In this document: one piece after another, positions 38,176-46,634 of the stretch
Numbering within the stretch: position 1 is the first letter of the stretch
How the letters are laid out: every line of letters begins with the position of its first letter
Assembly (NCBI GenBank): GCA_036513075.1
Contig: DATBZS010000040.1
Span: 1-46,863, forward strand
Direction of reading: 5' to 3'
Source: Bog-756 sp036513075
Lineage (GTDB): Bacteria; Actinomycetota; Acidimicrobiia; Acidimicrobiales; RAAP-2
DNA: 46,863 nt
The notes under the pieces: model-generated
Told to the model about the DNA's origin: nothing
Databases searched by the model: none
What the model saw: only the letters and a program-made list of their open reading frames with translations
Program-made: the position numbers and the translations under genes

Positions 38176-39010
38176 GCTTCCCGAAGTCGAGACGATCCGG
38201 AGGGACCTCCAGGGCGAGGTCGTGAACCGGAAGATCAAGGCGGTCGAGGTCCGTAACGGCCGCACCGTCCGTCGGCACCCGAGTGCCAAGGCTTTCCGCG
38301 CCCAGTTGGAGGGGCGCACCATCACGGGCATCAACCGGGCCGGCACCTACCTTCTCCTCACCCTGGACGACGGGGCCACTCTGGTCGTCCAGCTGGGCGT
38401 GAGCGGTCAGATCCACCGGGTCAAGAACGTCAAGGAGGCGAAGGTCCCCCACACCCACGCGGTGATCACCTTCACCCAAGGCGGCCAGCTGCGCTTCGTC
38501 GACCCCAAGACCTTCGGCGAGCTCTTCGTGTCGGCCGCCCCCGCCGAGGGGGAGCCCTCCCTGCCGGAGTTGGCCCACCTGGGATTCGACCCGCTCGAGG
38601 ACATCATGAGCTGGGAGAAATTCTGGGTCCTGCTCTCCTCGCACAAGTCGACCCTCAAGTCCCTGCTCATGGACCAGGACTTCGTGGCCGGCATCGGCAA
38701 CATGTACGCCGATGAGATCCTCTTCGCCGCCGGGCTCCGCTACGACCGCCAGTCCAACTCACTGTCGTCGCAGGAGGTCCGGCGCCTCTACCGGTCGATG
38801 GTCGAGACCCTGGCCGAGGCGGTCAAGCGCCGCGGCTCTTCGACGGCGGGCGAGCAGAACCGCGACCTCTTCGGCGAGGAGGGGGACTACCAGGACCAGC
38901 ACCAGGCATTCGACCGCGAGGGTCAGGCCTGCCGGCGGTGCCGTTCGACCATCGTGCGGGTGAAGTCCGGTGGCCGCTCGACGTACTTCTGTGAACATTG
39001 CCAAGTGTGA
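38168..39010 (+). CDS. mutM: formamidopyrimidine-DNA glycosylase
   Basis: 280 residues from ATG 38168. MPELPEVETIRRDL holds the catalytic Pro2 and Glu3, GIGNMYADEILFAAGL the helix-two-turn-helix, and CRRC/CEHC the C-terminal zinc finger. It excises 8-oxoguanine and formamidopyrimidines and cuts the AP site. The open frame extends upstream to 37718 but that part is a shadow over rnc. It overlaps the rnc stop. Confidence 0.95.
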   Translation: MPELPEVETIRRDLQGEVVNRKIKAVEVRNGRTVRRHPSAKAFRAQLEGRTITGINRAGTYLLLTLDDGATLVVQLGVSGQIHRVKNVKEAKVPHTHAVITFTQGGQLRFVDPKTFGELFVSAAPAEGEPSLPELAHLGFDPLEDIMSWEKFWVLLSSHKSTLKSLLMDQDFVAGIGNMYADEILFAAGLRYDRQSNSLSSQEVRRLYRSMVETLAEAVKRRGSSTAGEQNRDLFGEEGDYQDQHQAFDREGQACRRCRSTIVRVKSGGRSTYFCEHCQV

Positions 39011-39043
39011 CCAGGGCCTCCCGCGCCAACCGACGGGTGCCGA

Positions 39044-39049
39044 TAGGGT
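39044..39049 (+). promoter_or_regulatory. -10 element (TAGGGT) of smc, leaderless
   Basis: TAGGGT, 9 nt, then GTG 39059. It gives smc-ftsY a promoter separate from acpP-rnc-mutM. Confidence 0.5.
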
Positions 39050-39058
39050 GAGCGCCCG

Positions 39059-42000
39059 GTGTTCCTGAAGTCCCTCTCCCTCAAAGGTTTCAAGTCCTTC
39101 GCCGATCCGGCCGTGCTCGAATTCGAGCCGGGCGTGACCGTGGTCGTGGGCCCGAACGGCAGCGGCAAGTCGAACGTGGTGGACGCCGTGGCCTGGGTGC
39201 TCGGCGCCCAGGGCCCGCGCACCATGCGCTCGGCCAAGATGGAGGACGTCATCTTCATGGGCACGGCCAGCCGGCCGGCCCTGGGTCGGGCCGAGGTCTC
39301 CCTGACCATCGACAACAGCTCGGGCAAGCTGTCGGCCGACATGGCCGAGGTGACGATCACCCGGACCCTCTTCCGCTCAGGCGACTCCGAATACTCCATC
39401 AACGGGGCGCCGTGCCGCCTGCTCGACATCCAAGAGCTGCTGTCCGATACCGGGGTGGGCCGTCAGCAGCATGTGATCGTCAGCCAGGGCCACCTCGACG
39501 CCATCCTGGAGGCCCGTCCCGAGGACCGGCGGTCGGTCATCGAAGAGGCCGCCGGCGTCCTCAAGTTTCGTCGCCGCCGGGAGCGGGCCGAGCGCCGCCT
39601 GGCCTCCACCGAGGAGAACCTCGAGCGCCTGTTCGATCTGGTCCGTGAAGTCAAGCGGCAGATCCGCCCCCTCGAACGCCAGGCCGCCGCTGCCCGCTCG
39701 TACACCGGGCTGGCCGACGAGCTACGGGCCGTGCGGCTGTACGTGGCCGGATCCGAGCTCGACGCCCTCGACCGCCGGCACGCCGAGGGTGTCCGCCACC
39801 AGGAGCAGCAGCGGGCCAAGGAGGGCCAGCTCACCGAGGCCCTGGGTGCCCTCGACGCCGACTCGGTCCGCACCGCCGACGAGCTCTCGGCCGAGCGCGG
39901 GTCCGACCTGACCGCCGCACTCGGTCGGACCGAGGGGATGGTGGAGCGGGCCCGTGGCCTCTCCGGGGTGCTGCGCGAGCGTCAACGCTCCCTGGCCCGG
40001 GCCCTCGACGCGGCCGCCGACGCCGACGTGGTGTCGACCCTGGAAGCCGAGGGCGCGCGCCTGGCCGACGAGCTGGGTGCCGCTGAGGCGGAGGCCACCG
40101 ACCTGGCACCCGAACAGGACGGGCTGCTGGCCGCCGAGTCGACCCTGGCCACCGAGCTGGAGGACCACCAGGCCGCCCGGGGCGACGGGTCCGAGCTGCG
40201 TCGGGCCGAGGAGGCCGTCACGGTGGCCCGCGGGCAGCTGGCCTCGTTGGAGCACGCCCTCGAGCGCGACCGCCGTACCCTTGACCAGCTGGTAGCCCGT
40301 CAGGCGGCTGCTGAGCGCCGGGCGTCGCTGTTGGAGGGTGAGGACCACGAGCTGGGTGAGCGACTGGCCGAGACGGAGCAGAACCGCCATCGTCTCCAGG
40401 CCGTCCGGGCCGAAACCGAGGCTGCCCAGCAACGGGCCAACCGCCGCCTCGAGGTCGCCGAAGAGACCCTGCGCCAGGCCGAACAGGAACATGCACGGGC
40501 CCAGGCCCGGGTCGACGCACTGGAGCGGGCGCTGGACGAGGCCAGGGGCGCGGCCGGCGCCGAGCTGCTGGCCGGGGTCGACGGCGTCGTGGGCACATTG
40601 CTCGACCTGGTCGAGGTGGACGGAGGTTGGGAGGAGGCCTTCGAGGCCGCGGCCGGCGCGTCACTGGCCGCCGTCGTCGTCTCCGGCAGCGAGCCGGCCC
40701 GTGCCGCCCTGGCCCGCCTGCGCCAGGGGGGCGCCACCGGTGCGGTGCTGGCCCTGACCGAGTCGTCCGGTCGTCGGTCCGAGTTGTCGGGTCCGGCGGT
40801 GCCCGGTGGTACCGAGTCGATCCGCGGCCACGTCCGGCCCCGGGCCGGGGGACGACACTATCCGGGCCTGGATGGTGTCCTCGACACGCTGCTGCACGGG
40901 TCGTGCTGCGCGACCGGCGGCTGGTCCGAGGCGATCGACCTGGCCCTGGCCCGCCCCGACCTCGTCGTCGTCACCCGCGACGGCGACCGTTTCTCCCCGA
41001 CCGGATGGCGGGTGCGGGCCGGCGGTGGCGTCGTGACGGCCGCGGTGGTCGACGAGGCCCGGGAGCGGTCCGAGGTGGCCAGGGGCGAGGCTGGCCGCAC
41101 CGCCGAAGAGCGGTCGGTGGCCCGGGCCGAGGTCGAGTCGACGCGGGAGGCGGCCGCCGAGTCCGTGCGGGCCGATGACCGCAACGAAGTGGCCCACCAG
41201 GCGGCCCGGGTCGGCCACCAGCGGGTCTCGGGCGACCGTGACCTGCTGGCCACCGAGCTGGAGGAGATCCGGCGCAACCGGGCCGAGCTCGACGAGCGCA
41301 TCGGGCGTGACGCGTCCCGGGTGGCCGAGTTGGTGACGGGCATGCCGGCCCTCGAACAGGAGCGGGTACTGGCCGCCGACCGGGTGGCGGCGGCCCGTGA
41401 GGAGCGCCGCCGCATCGAGGGGCGCATCGCCGAGGCGGTGGCGGCCCGCAGCGAGTGGGAGGTGCGCACGGCAGGTCTGGTTGAGCGTCGCAAGGTCCTG
41501 GCCGAGCGGCTGTCCGAGGTGGAGCGTCGGCTGACCGGGCACGCCGAGGAGCGCCAGCAGGCCGCCGAGCGCCGCACCCGGCTCGAGTCCGACGCCACAG
41601 CCGTCGAACGGCTGATGGGTGTGGTGGCCGAGGCACAGGCGGGCCTCGATTCGCTGCTGTCCGCCCTGCGTGATCGCCACCGCCGCCAGCTCGAGGCCGT
41701 CCGGGCCGGCGGGGCCCGCCTGGAGGAGCTGCGTCGGAAGCGCTCGGTCAACGAGCACGAGCTGGCTGCCACCCGGAGCCGCCTGCAGAAGGCCGAACTC
41801 GACCTGGTCGAGGCCACCATCCGCCGCGAGTCGGTCGTCGAGAATCTGCGCCGGGAGCTCGGCTGCGGGCCCGAGGACGCCCGGGGCACCGCTGCCCCGG
41901 AGCTACCCGAAGGTACCGACCCGGCCACCCGGGCGGAGCAGCTGGAAGCCGAACTGGCCGCCATCGGCCCGGTCAATCCCCTGGCCATGGAGGAGCTGTC

Positions 42001-42964
42001 CGAGCTGGGCGAGCGCCACCAGTTCCTCGAGTCCCAGGTGGAGGATGTGCGGAAGGCCCAGCGGGAGCTGCGTCACGTCATCCGCACGCTCGACGAGGAG
42101 ATCATGCACGTCTTCGACTCGGCGTTCGCCGACGTCAACGAGCATTTCTCCAACCTGGTCACCTCGCTCTTCCCGGGCGGCACCGGCCGGCTGTCCCTGA
42201 CCGATCCCGAGAACCTGTTGGACACCGGTGTCGAGGTGGAGGTCCGCCCGGCCGGCCGCAACGTGCGCCGCTTGTCGCTGTTGTCCGGTGGCGAGCGCTC
42301 GCTGGTGGCCATGGCCTACCTGTTCGCCGTGTTCCGTAGTCGCCCGTCGCCCTTCTACCTGATGGATGAAGTAGAGGCCGCTCTCGACGACGTCAACCTG
42401 ATGCGGTTCCTCGCCCTGGTCAACGAGTTCCGGGAGGAGGCCCAGCTGATCATCGTGAGCCACCAGAAGCGCACCATGGAGGCGGCCGACGCCCTCTACG
42501 GAGTGACCATGGCCCCAGGCGGCTCCTCCAAGGTGGTCAGCCAGAAGGTGCCCCGCGATCGCACAGCGCTCGACACCCTCGATGCGCGGCCGACGGCCAA
42601 GCTCGACCCGGACGCGGTTGCCCCGGCCGACGTGCCCGAGCTCGGTGGTGGAACGGAGCCCGCCGCCGACGGATCGGCTCCGGAGCCGGTGGCCCACATC
42701 GAAACGGTTTCCGACGCAGTGACGGACGACCCGGTGACGGACGACCAAGCGACGGACTCGACGACCTTCGACAACCCTGAGGCTGAGGCGTCGATGTCGG
42801 AGCAGGTCGTCGATGCCGGGGACGACCCGTATCTCAACGACCCGTTCGTCGAGCCGGAGCGCCGCGAGGGCCCGACCATCCCTGTGCCTCCGCCCCGGGT
42901 TGACGTAGGCGGCGTGGCCACCGGTCGCGGTGAGCCTGGCGTGACCCCTCACACCGACCGGTGA
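39059..42964 (+). CDS. smc: chromosome segregation protein SMC
   Basis: 1301 residues; bacterial SMCs are usually near 1150-1200. GPNGSGKSNVVDA (31-43) is Walker A, GVGRQQHVIVSQG the Q-loop region, LSGGERSLVAMAYLF (near 1074) the signature, and FYLMDEVEAALDDVN Walker B. Two long coiled coils rich in Glu/Arg/Ala flank a hinge around 500-620 (GVDGVVGTLLDLVEV). About 135 extra residues follow the ATPase head (from about 1165), acidic then Pro-rich, with no known domain. It forms a condensin with ScpA/ScpB, which are not in this window. The stop overlaps the ftsY GTG (GTGA). Confidence 0.96.
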   Translation: MFLKSLSLKGFKSFADPAVLEFEPGVTVVVGPNGSGKSNVVDAVAWVLGAQGPRTMRSAKMEDVIFMGTASRPALGRAEVSLTIDNSSGKLSADMAEVTITRTLFRSGDSEYSINGAPCRLLDIQELLSDTGVGRQQHVIVSQGHLDAILEARPEDRRSVIEEAAGVLKFRRRRERAERRLASTEENLERLFDLVREVKRQIRPLERQAAAARSYTGLADELRAVRLYVAGSELDALDRRHAEGVRHQEQQRAKEGQLTEALGALDADSVRTADELSAERGSDLTAALGRTEGMVERARGLSGVLRERQRSLARALDAAADADVVSTLEAEGARLADELGAAEAEATDLAPEQDGLLAAESTLATELEDHQAARGDGSELRRAEEAVTVARGQLASLEHALERDRRTLDQLVARQAAAERRASLLEGEDHELGERLAETEQNRHRLQAVRAETEAAQQRANRRLEVAEETLRQAEQEHARAQARVDALERALDEARGAAGAELLAGVDGVVGTLLDLVEVDGGWEEAFEAAAGASLAAVVVSGSEPARAALARLRQGGATGAVLALTESSGRRSELSGPAVPGGTESIRGHVRPRAGGRHYPGLDGVLDTLLHGSCCATGGWSEAIDLALARPDLVVVTRDGDRFSPTGWRVRAGGGVVTAAVVDEARERSEVARGEAGRTAEERSVARAEVESTREAAAESVRADDRNEVAHQAARVGHQRVSGDRDLLATELEEIRRNRAELDERIGRDASRVAELVTGMPALEQERVLAADRVAAAREERRRIEGRIAEAVAARSEWEVRTAGLVERRKVLAERLSEVERRLTGHAEERQQAAERRTRLESDATAVERLMGVVAEAQAGLDSLLSALRDRHRRQLEAVRAGGARLEELRRKRSVNEHELAATRSRLQKAELDLVEATIRRESVVENLRRELGCGPEDARGTAAPELPEGTDPATRAEQLEAELAAIGPVNPLAMEELSELGERHQFLESQVEDVRKAQRELRHVIRTLDEEIMHVFDSAFADVNEHFSNLVTSLFPGGTGRLSLTDPENLLDTGVEVEVRPAGRNVRRLSLLSGGERSLVAMAYLFAVFRSRPSPFYLMDEVEAALDDVNLMRFLALVNEFREEAQLIIVSHQKRTMEAADALYGVTMAPGGSSKVVSQKVPRDRTALDTLDARPTAKLDPDAVAPADVPELGGGTEPAADGSAPEPVAHIETVSDAVTDDPVTDDQATDSTTFDNPEAEASMSEQVVDAGDDPYLNDPFVEPERREGPTIPVPPPRVDVGGVATGRGEPGVTPHTDR

Positions 42965-44160
42965 TCGACGCCGCGGTTGTGACCGCCGCGTCCGACGCCG
43001 TCATCGCCATTGCCATCGCCGTTCCCGTGGTGCTGGTGGCCGGGGGCGTGGCTATAGCCACCCGTCGGCGGGGCCGTGCCGGCCAGTTGACCGGGCCCGG
43101 GACCGAATCCACCGGCGGCGGCACCGCAGTCGCTGAACGGCCCGCACCGACCGCGGCACCGGGCGTCGATCGTGCTCTCGAGCCGACGCCTCCTACCGCC
43201 ATCGAGATGACCCCGGAACCCGAGCCTGAGGCGCCCTCCTATCGGGGACGCCTCGGCAAGGCGCGCGGCCTGCTGTCCGGCTACATCGGGACCGTCCGGG
43301 CCAGGGGGAAGATCGACGCGGCCACATGGGACGACCTCGAGGAGGCGTTGATCCGGGCCGACGTCGGTGTGGGAGCCACCGACGCCCTTCTCGGCGACCT
43401 GCGGGGACGGGTGACATCGGGTGAGATCGGAGGTCCCGATGCCCTGGTCGACGCGCTGAAGTCCGACCTGGTGGCCATGTTGACCACGGAGGCATCAGCG
43501 CTGTCCGAAATCGGGGCCGACCGTCCGGCACCGGAGGAGGGGCAGCCCGCCCGCACGGTCGACGTGTGGCTGTTCGTGGGGGTCAACGGCGTGGGCAAGA
43601 CCACGACGCTGGGCAAAGTGGCAAAGCGGATGTCGCGGGACGGCACGCCGGTCATCCTGGCCGCGGGCGACACCTTCCGGGCGGCGGCCGGCGAACAATT
43701 GAGTCTGTGGGCCGAGCGTGCCGGCGCCGATATCGTCCGGGGTGCCGAGGGCGGGGACCCGAGTTCGGTGGTGTTCGACGCCGTCCAGCGGGCCGCGTCC
43801 AAGGGCGTTGTGCTGGTGCTGGCCGACACGGCCGGCCGACTCCACAACAAAGTCAACCTGATCGAAGAACTGAAGAAGATCCGTCGGGTGTCCGACAGAC
43901 CCCCGGGCCACGTGACCGAGGTCCTGCTCGTGCTCGACGCCACCACGGGCCAGAACGGACTGGCCCAGGCCAAGGTCTTCCTCGACGCCGTCGACGTATC
44001 AGGAGTGGTCCTGACCAAACTGGACGGGACGGCCAAGGGCGGCATCGTTGTGGCCATCCAGCGCGAGCTCGGCCTGCCCGTCAAGTTGGTGGGTCTCGGC
44101 GAAGGACCCGAGGACCTGATCGACTTCGACGCCGCCGCTTTCGTCGACGCCCTGTTCTAG
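42961..44160 (+). CDS. ftsY: signal recognition particle receptor FtsY
   Basis: 399 residues from GTG 42961. One N-terminal hydrophobic segment (about 11-31, VIAIAIAVPVVLVAGGVAI) anchors it to the membrane, followed by a linker and the NG GTPase: GVNGVGKTTTLGKVAKRM (near 206), AAGDTFRAAAGEQL, LADTAGR, and TKLDGTAKGG. It docks ribosome-SRP complexes at the membrane with Ffh. It overlaps smc and is followed by ffh with its own promoter. Confidence 0.97.
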   Translation: MIDAAVVTAASDAVIAIAIAVPVVLVAGGVAIATRRRGRAGQLTGPGTESTGGGTAVAERPAPTAAPGVDRALEPTPPTAIEMTPEPEPEAPSYRGRLGKARGLLSGYIGTVRARGKIDAATWDDLEEALIRADVGVGATDALLGDLRGRVTSGEIGGPDALVDALKSDLVAMLTTEASALSEIGADRPAPEEGQPARTVDVWLFVGVNGVGKTTTLGKVAKRMSRDGTPVILAAGDTFRAAAGEQLSLWAERAGADIVRGAEGGDPSSVVFDAVQRAASKGVVLVLADTAGRLHNKVNLIEELKKIRRVSDRPPGHVTEVLLVLDATTGQNGLAQAKVFLDAVDVSGVVLTKLDGTAKGGIVVAIQRELGLPVKLVGLGEGPEDLIDFDAAAFVDALF

Positions 44161-44274
44161 ATGTCCAGGGCGCCCGGACCGTGGCCGCCCGGGGCCGGAT
44201 CTCTTCGTGGCGATCGGGGTCCGAACCGTTCCGCGGTCAGCGGTTGGGCGAACGACCGCACCGATGCCGTCGGG

Positions 44275-44280
44275 TAGCCT
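44275..44280 (+). promoter_or_regulatory. -10 element (TAGCCT) of ffh, leaderless
   Basis: TAGCCT, 9 nt, then ATG 44290. Confidence 0.55.
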
Positions 44281-44289
44281 GAGCACCCC

Positions 44290-45822
44290 ATGTTCGAGAG
44301 CCTGACCGACCGATTCGAGGGCATCCTCACCCGACTGCGGGGCCGAGGGCGCCTGTCCGAGGCCGATGTCGACAACGTCCTGCGCGAGATCCGCACCGCC
44401 CTCCTCGAGGCCGACGTCGAGATCGGCGTGGTGCGGAAATTCACCACCGCAGTGCGCGACCGTTGCCTAGGGATCGAGCTGTCCCAGAGCCTGAGTCCGG
44501 GCCAGCAGGTCATCAAGATCGTGAACGAGGAGCTCGTCGCCATCCTCGGCGGCGAGACCCTCCAGATCCGCTACGCCAGCCGACCCCCGACGGTCATCCT
44601 CCTGGCCGGCCTCCAGGGCTCCGGCAAGACCACCGCATCGGCCAAGTTGGCCCGCTGGTTCAAGCAGCAGGGTCGCAACCCGCTGTTGGTCGGGGCCGAC
44701 CTCCAGCGGCCGGCCGCCGTCGAACAGCTGCGGGTGCTCGGCGCCCAGGTCGGGGTGAACGTCTACTCGGAGTCGACGGACCCGGTGGCCGTGGCCACGG
44801 CCGGCCTCGAGGAGGCCAAACGTCTCGGACGCGACGTCCTGATCGTCGACACCGCCGGCCGCCTGTCGATCGACGAGGACCTGATGGAGGAGATCCGGCA
44901 GGTCGCCGGAGCCGTCCAGCCCGACTACACCTTCCTGGTCATCGACGCCATGACCGGCCAGGACGCGGTGTCCACGGCCGAGGCCTTCCATGCCGCCCTC
45001 GACCTCGACGGCGTGATCCTGACCAAGCTCGACGGCGACGCCCGGGGTGGCGCGGCCCTTTCGGTCAAAGAGGTGGTCGGCCGGCCGATTGCCTTTGCCT
45101 CGACGGGGGAGAAGCTCGACGACTTCGACCAGTTCCACCCGGACCGGATGGCCGACCGGATTCTCGGCATGGGGGACGTACTCAGCCTCATCGAACAGGC
45201 CGAGCGGACCATGGACAAGGAGGTCGCCACCAAGGGGGCGGCGGCCATCATGGAGGGACGCTTCACCCTCGAGGACTTCCTGGAGCAGCTCCAGCAGGTG
45301 GAGAAGATGGGGTCCATCTCGGGGATGATGTCGCTCATCCCTGGCATGTCGAAGGACATGAAGCGGGCCTCGGAAGCGGTCGACGACAACCAGATCGGCC
45401 AGGTCAAGGCCATTATCTTCTCGATGACCCCCAACGAGAGGAACGACCCGTCCATCATCGACGGCGGCCGCCGGGTCCGGATCGCCAACGGGAGCGGCAC
45501 CACCACGGCCGACGTCAACGCACTGCTCAAGCAGTTCAAAGAGATGCAGAAGATGATGAAGGGCTTCGGCAAGGGCGGCATGGGCGGGGCCCTCGGCGGG
45601 CTCGGCGGCCTGCTCGGTCGGGGCGGGCCCAAGATGTCCCCGAAGGCCATGGGCGACATGGCCTCGATGATGGGCGACAGCGACCTCGCCGCTCTCGACG
45701 CCGGTGGGCCAGGCGGCCCCGGCGTCCCGTTCGGCGGAGGCGGGACGCCGAGGGTTGCCAAGAAGGGCAAAGGCGGCAAGAAGGGCAAGGGCGGCGGCCG
45801 GGTCACGCCCAAATCACGCTGA
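44290..45822 (+). CDS. ffh: signal recognition particle protein Ffh (SRP54)
   Basis: 510 residues. NG GTPase with GLQGSGKTTASAKLA (near 107), GADLQRPAAVEQL, VDTAGRLS, TKLDGDARGGAAL, then the methionine-rich M domain (LEQLQQVEKMGSISGMMSLI ... MTPNERNDPSIIDGGRRVRIANGSG) that binds signal sequences and SRP RNA. The C-terminal about 90 residues are unusually Gly/Met-rich, ending in a KKGKGGKKGKGGGR basic tail. No SRP RNA gene is visible in the window. It is followed after 176 nt by rpsP. Confidence 0.97.
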   Translation: MFESLTDRFEGILTRLRGRGRLSEADVDNVLREIRTALLEADVEIGVVRKFTTAVRDRCLGIELSQSLSPGQQVIKIVNEELVAILGGETLQIRYASRPPTVILLAGLQGSGKTTASAKLARWFKQQGRNPLLVGADLQRPAAVEQLRVLGAQVGVNVYSESTDPVAVATAGLEEAKRLGRDVLIVDTAGRLSIDEDLMEEIRQVAGAVQPDYTFLVIDAMTGQDAVSTAEAFHAALDLDGVILTKLDGDARGGAALSVKEVVGRPIAFASTGEKLDDFDQFHPDRMADRILGMGDVLSLIEQAERTMDKEVATKGAAAIMEGRFTLEDFLEQLQQVEKMGSISGMMSLIPGMSKDMKRASEAVDDNQIGQVKAIIFSMTPNERNDPSIIDGGRRVRIANGSGTTTADVNALLKQFKEMQKMMKGFGKGGMGGALGGLGGLLGRGGPKMSPKAMGDMASMMGDSDLAALDAGGPGGPGVPFGGGGTPRVAKKGKGGKKGKGGGRVTPKSR

Positions 45823-45998
45823 CCGGGTCCCGCCGACCTGGTCCGACGGGCCGTTGCCGGCAGGATGTTCCCCTGGTGCACACGACCCCCCGCATTGGTG
45901 GGAGACTGTCAGTCGCCCGCGGCCCTGACGGTCGTCATGCATTCGAACCAACACCCAGCGCTTCCCTTGGAAGACACCATGCAACAGAGGAGTTCACC
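45823..45998. other. intergenic region between ffh and rpsP, no gene seen
   Basis: 176 nt with no coding frame I trust, no clear -10 hexamer and no strong inverted repeat. It ends in AGGAG (45988-45992), 6 nt before the rpsP GTG. A CACCAT at 45976-45981 is too close to that site to be a normal promoter. Confidence 0.5.
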
Positions 45999-46286
45999 GT
46001 GGCAGTAAAGCTCCGCCTCGTGCGGATCGGGAAGAAGAAGCAGCCGACGTACCGGCTGGTGGCGGCTGACAGCCGCTCGCCCCGCAACGGGCGGTTCATC
46101 GAGATCGTCGGGACCTACGCCCCACGCGGCAAGTCGCTGGCCGAGCCGGATGCCGTCGTCGAGATCGACAACGCCAAGGCCGTCAAGTGGCTGGCCCAAG
46201 GCGCCCAGCCCACCGAGCGCGTCGAGAAGCTGCTGAAGCAGTCCGGTGCGTTGGACGAGTTCGCCTCGGCCAGGGCAGCCAAGTGA
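45999..46286 (+). CDS. rpsP: 30S ribosomal protein S16
   Basis: 95 residues from GTG 45999 (AGGAG 6 nt upstream). AVKLRLVRIGKKKQPTYRLV and SPRNGRFIEIVGTYAPRGK are the S16 signature, followed by NAKAVKWLAQGAQPTERVEK. It stabilises the 5' domain of 16S rRNA. It begins the rpsP-khpA-rimM set, and its stop overlaps the khpA GTG (GTGA). Confidence 0.97.
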   Translation: MAVKLRLVRIGKKKQPTYRLVAADSRSPRNGRFIEIVGTYAPRGKSLAEPDAVVEIDNAKAVKWLAQGAQPTERVEKLLKQSGALDEFASARAAK

Positions 46287-46621
46287 CCGACGAGCTGACG
46301 GCGGACTCGGTGGACGACGTCAACACCATCGACGACGAGTTCGACGACCACGACGACGACGCGGGCAACCGCGTTTCCGGCGGCACCCCGCTGGCCGTCG
46401 TCACCTACCTGGTCAACGCCATCGCCTCGGACGCCGAGGCCGTGGTGATCAACACCGAGGAGCGGGGCGACTCCGTTCGCTTCCGGATCCACGTCGCCCC
46501 CGAGGACATGGGACGGGTCATCGGCCGCCGTGGACGCGTGGCCCAGGCCATCCGCACGGTGGTGGCCGCTGCCGGTGCCCGCGACGGGATCCAGACCAGC
46601 GTCGACATCGTCGACGACTGA
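46283..46621 (+). CDS. khpA: KH-domain RNA-binding protein KhpA
   Basis: 112 residues from GTG 46283. The type I/II KH core is the C-terminal 75 residues: LAVVTYLVNAIASDAEAVVI, then GRVIGRRGRVAQAIR with the GxxG loop. The N-terminal about 33 residues are strongly acidic (DEFDDHDDDAG), an extension over typical 75-80-residue KhpA. KhpA with KhpB binds small RNAs and influences cell division. Translationally coupled to rpsP. Confidence 0.9.
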   Translation: MTDELTADSVDDVNTIDDEFDDHDDDAGNRVSGGTPLAVVTYLVNAIASDAEAVVINTEERGDSVRFRIHVAPEDMGRVIGRRGRVAQAIRTVVAAAGARDGIQTSVDIVDD

Positions 46622-46634
46622 GTTCCCTCCTCCG

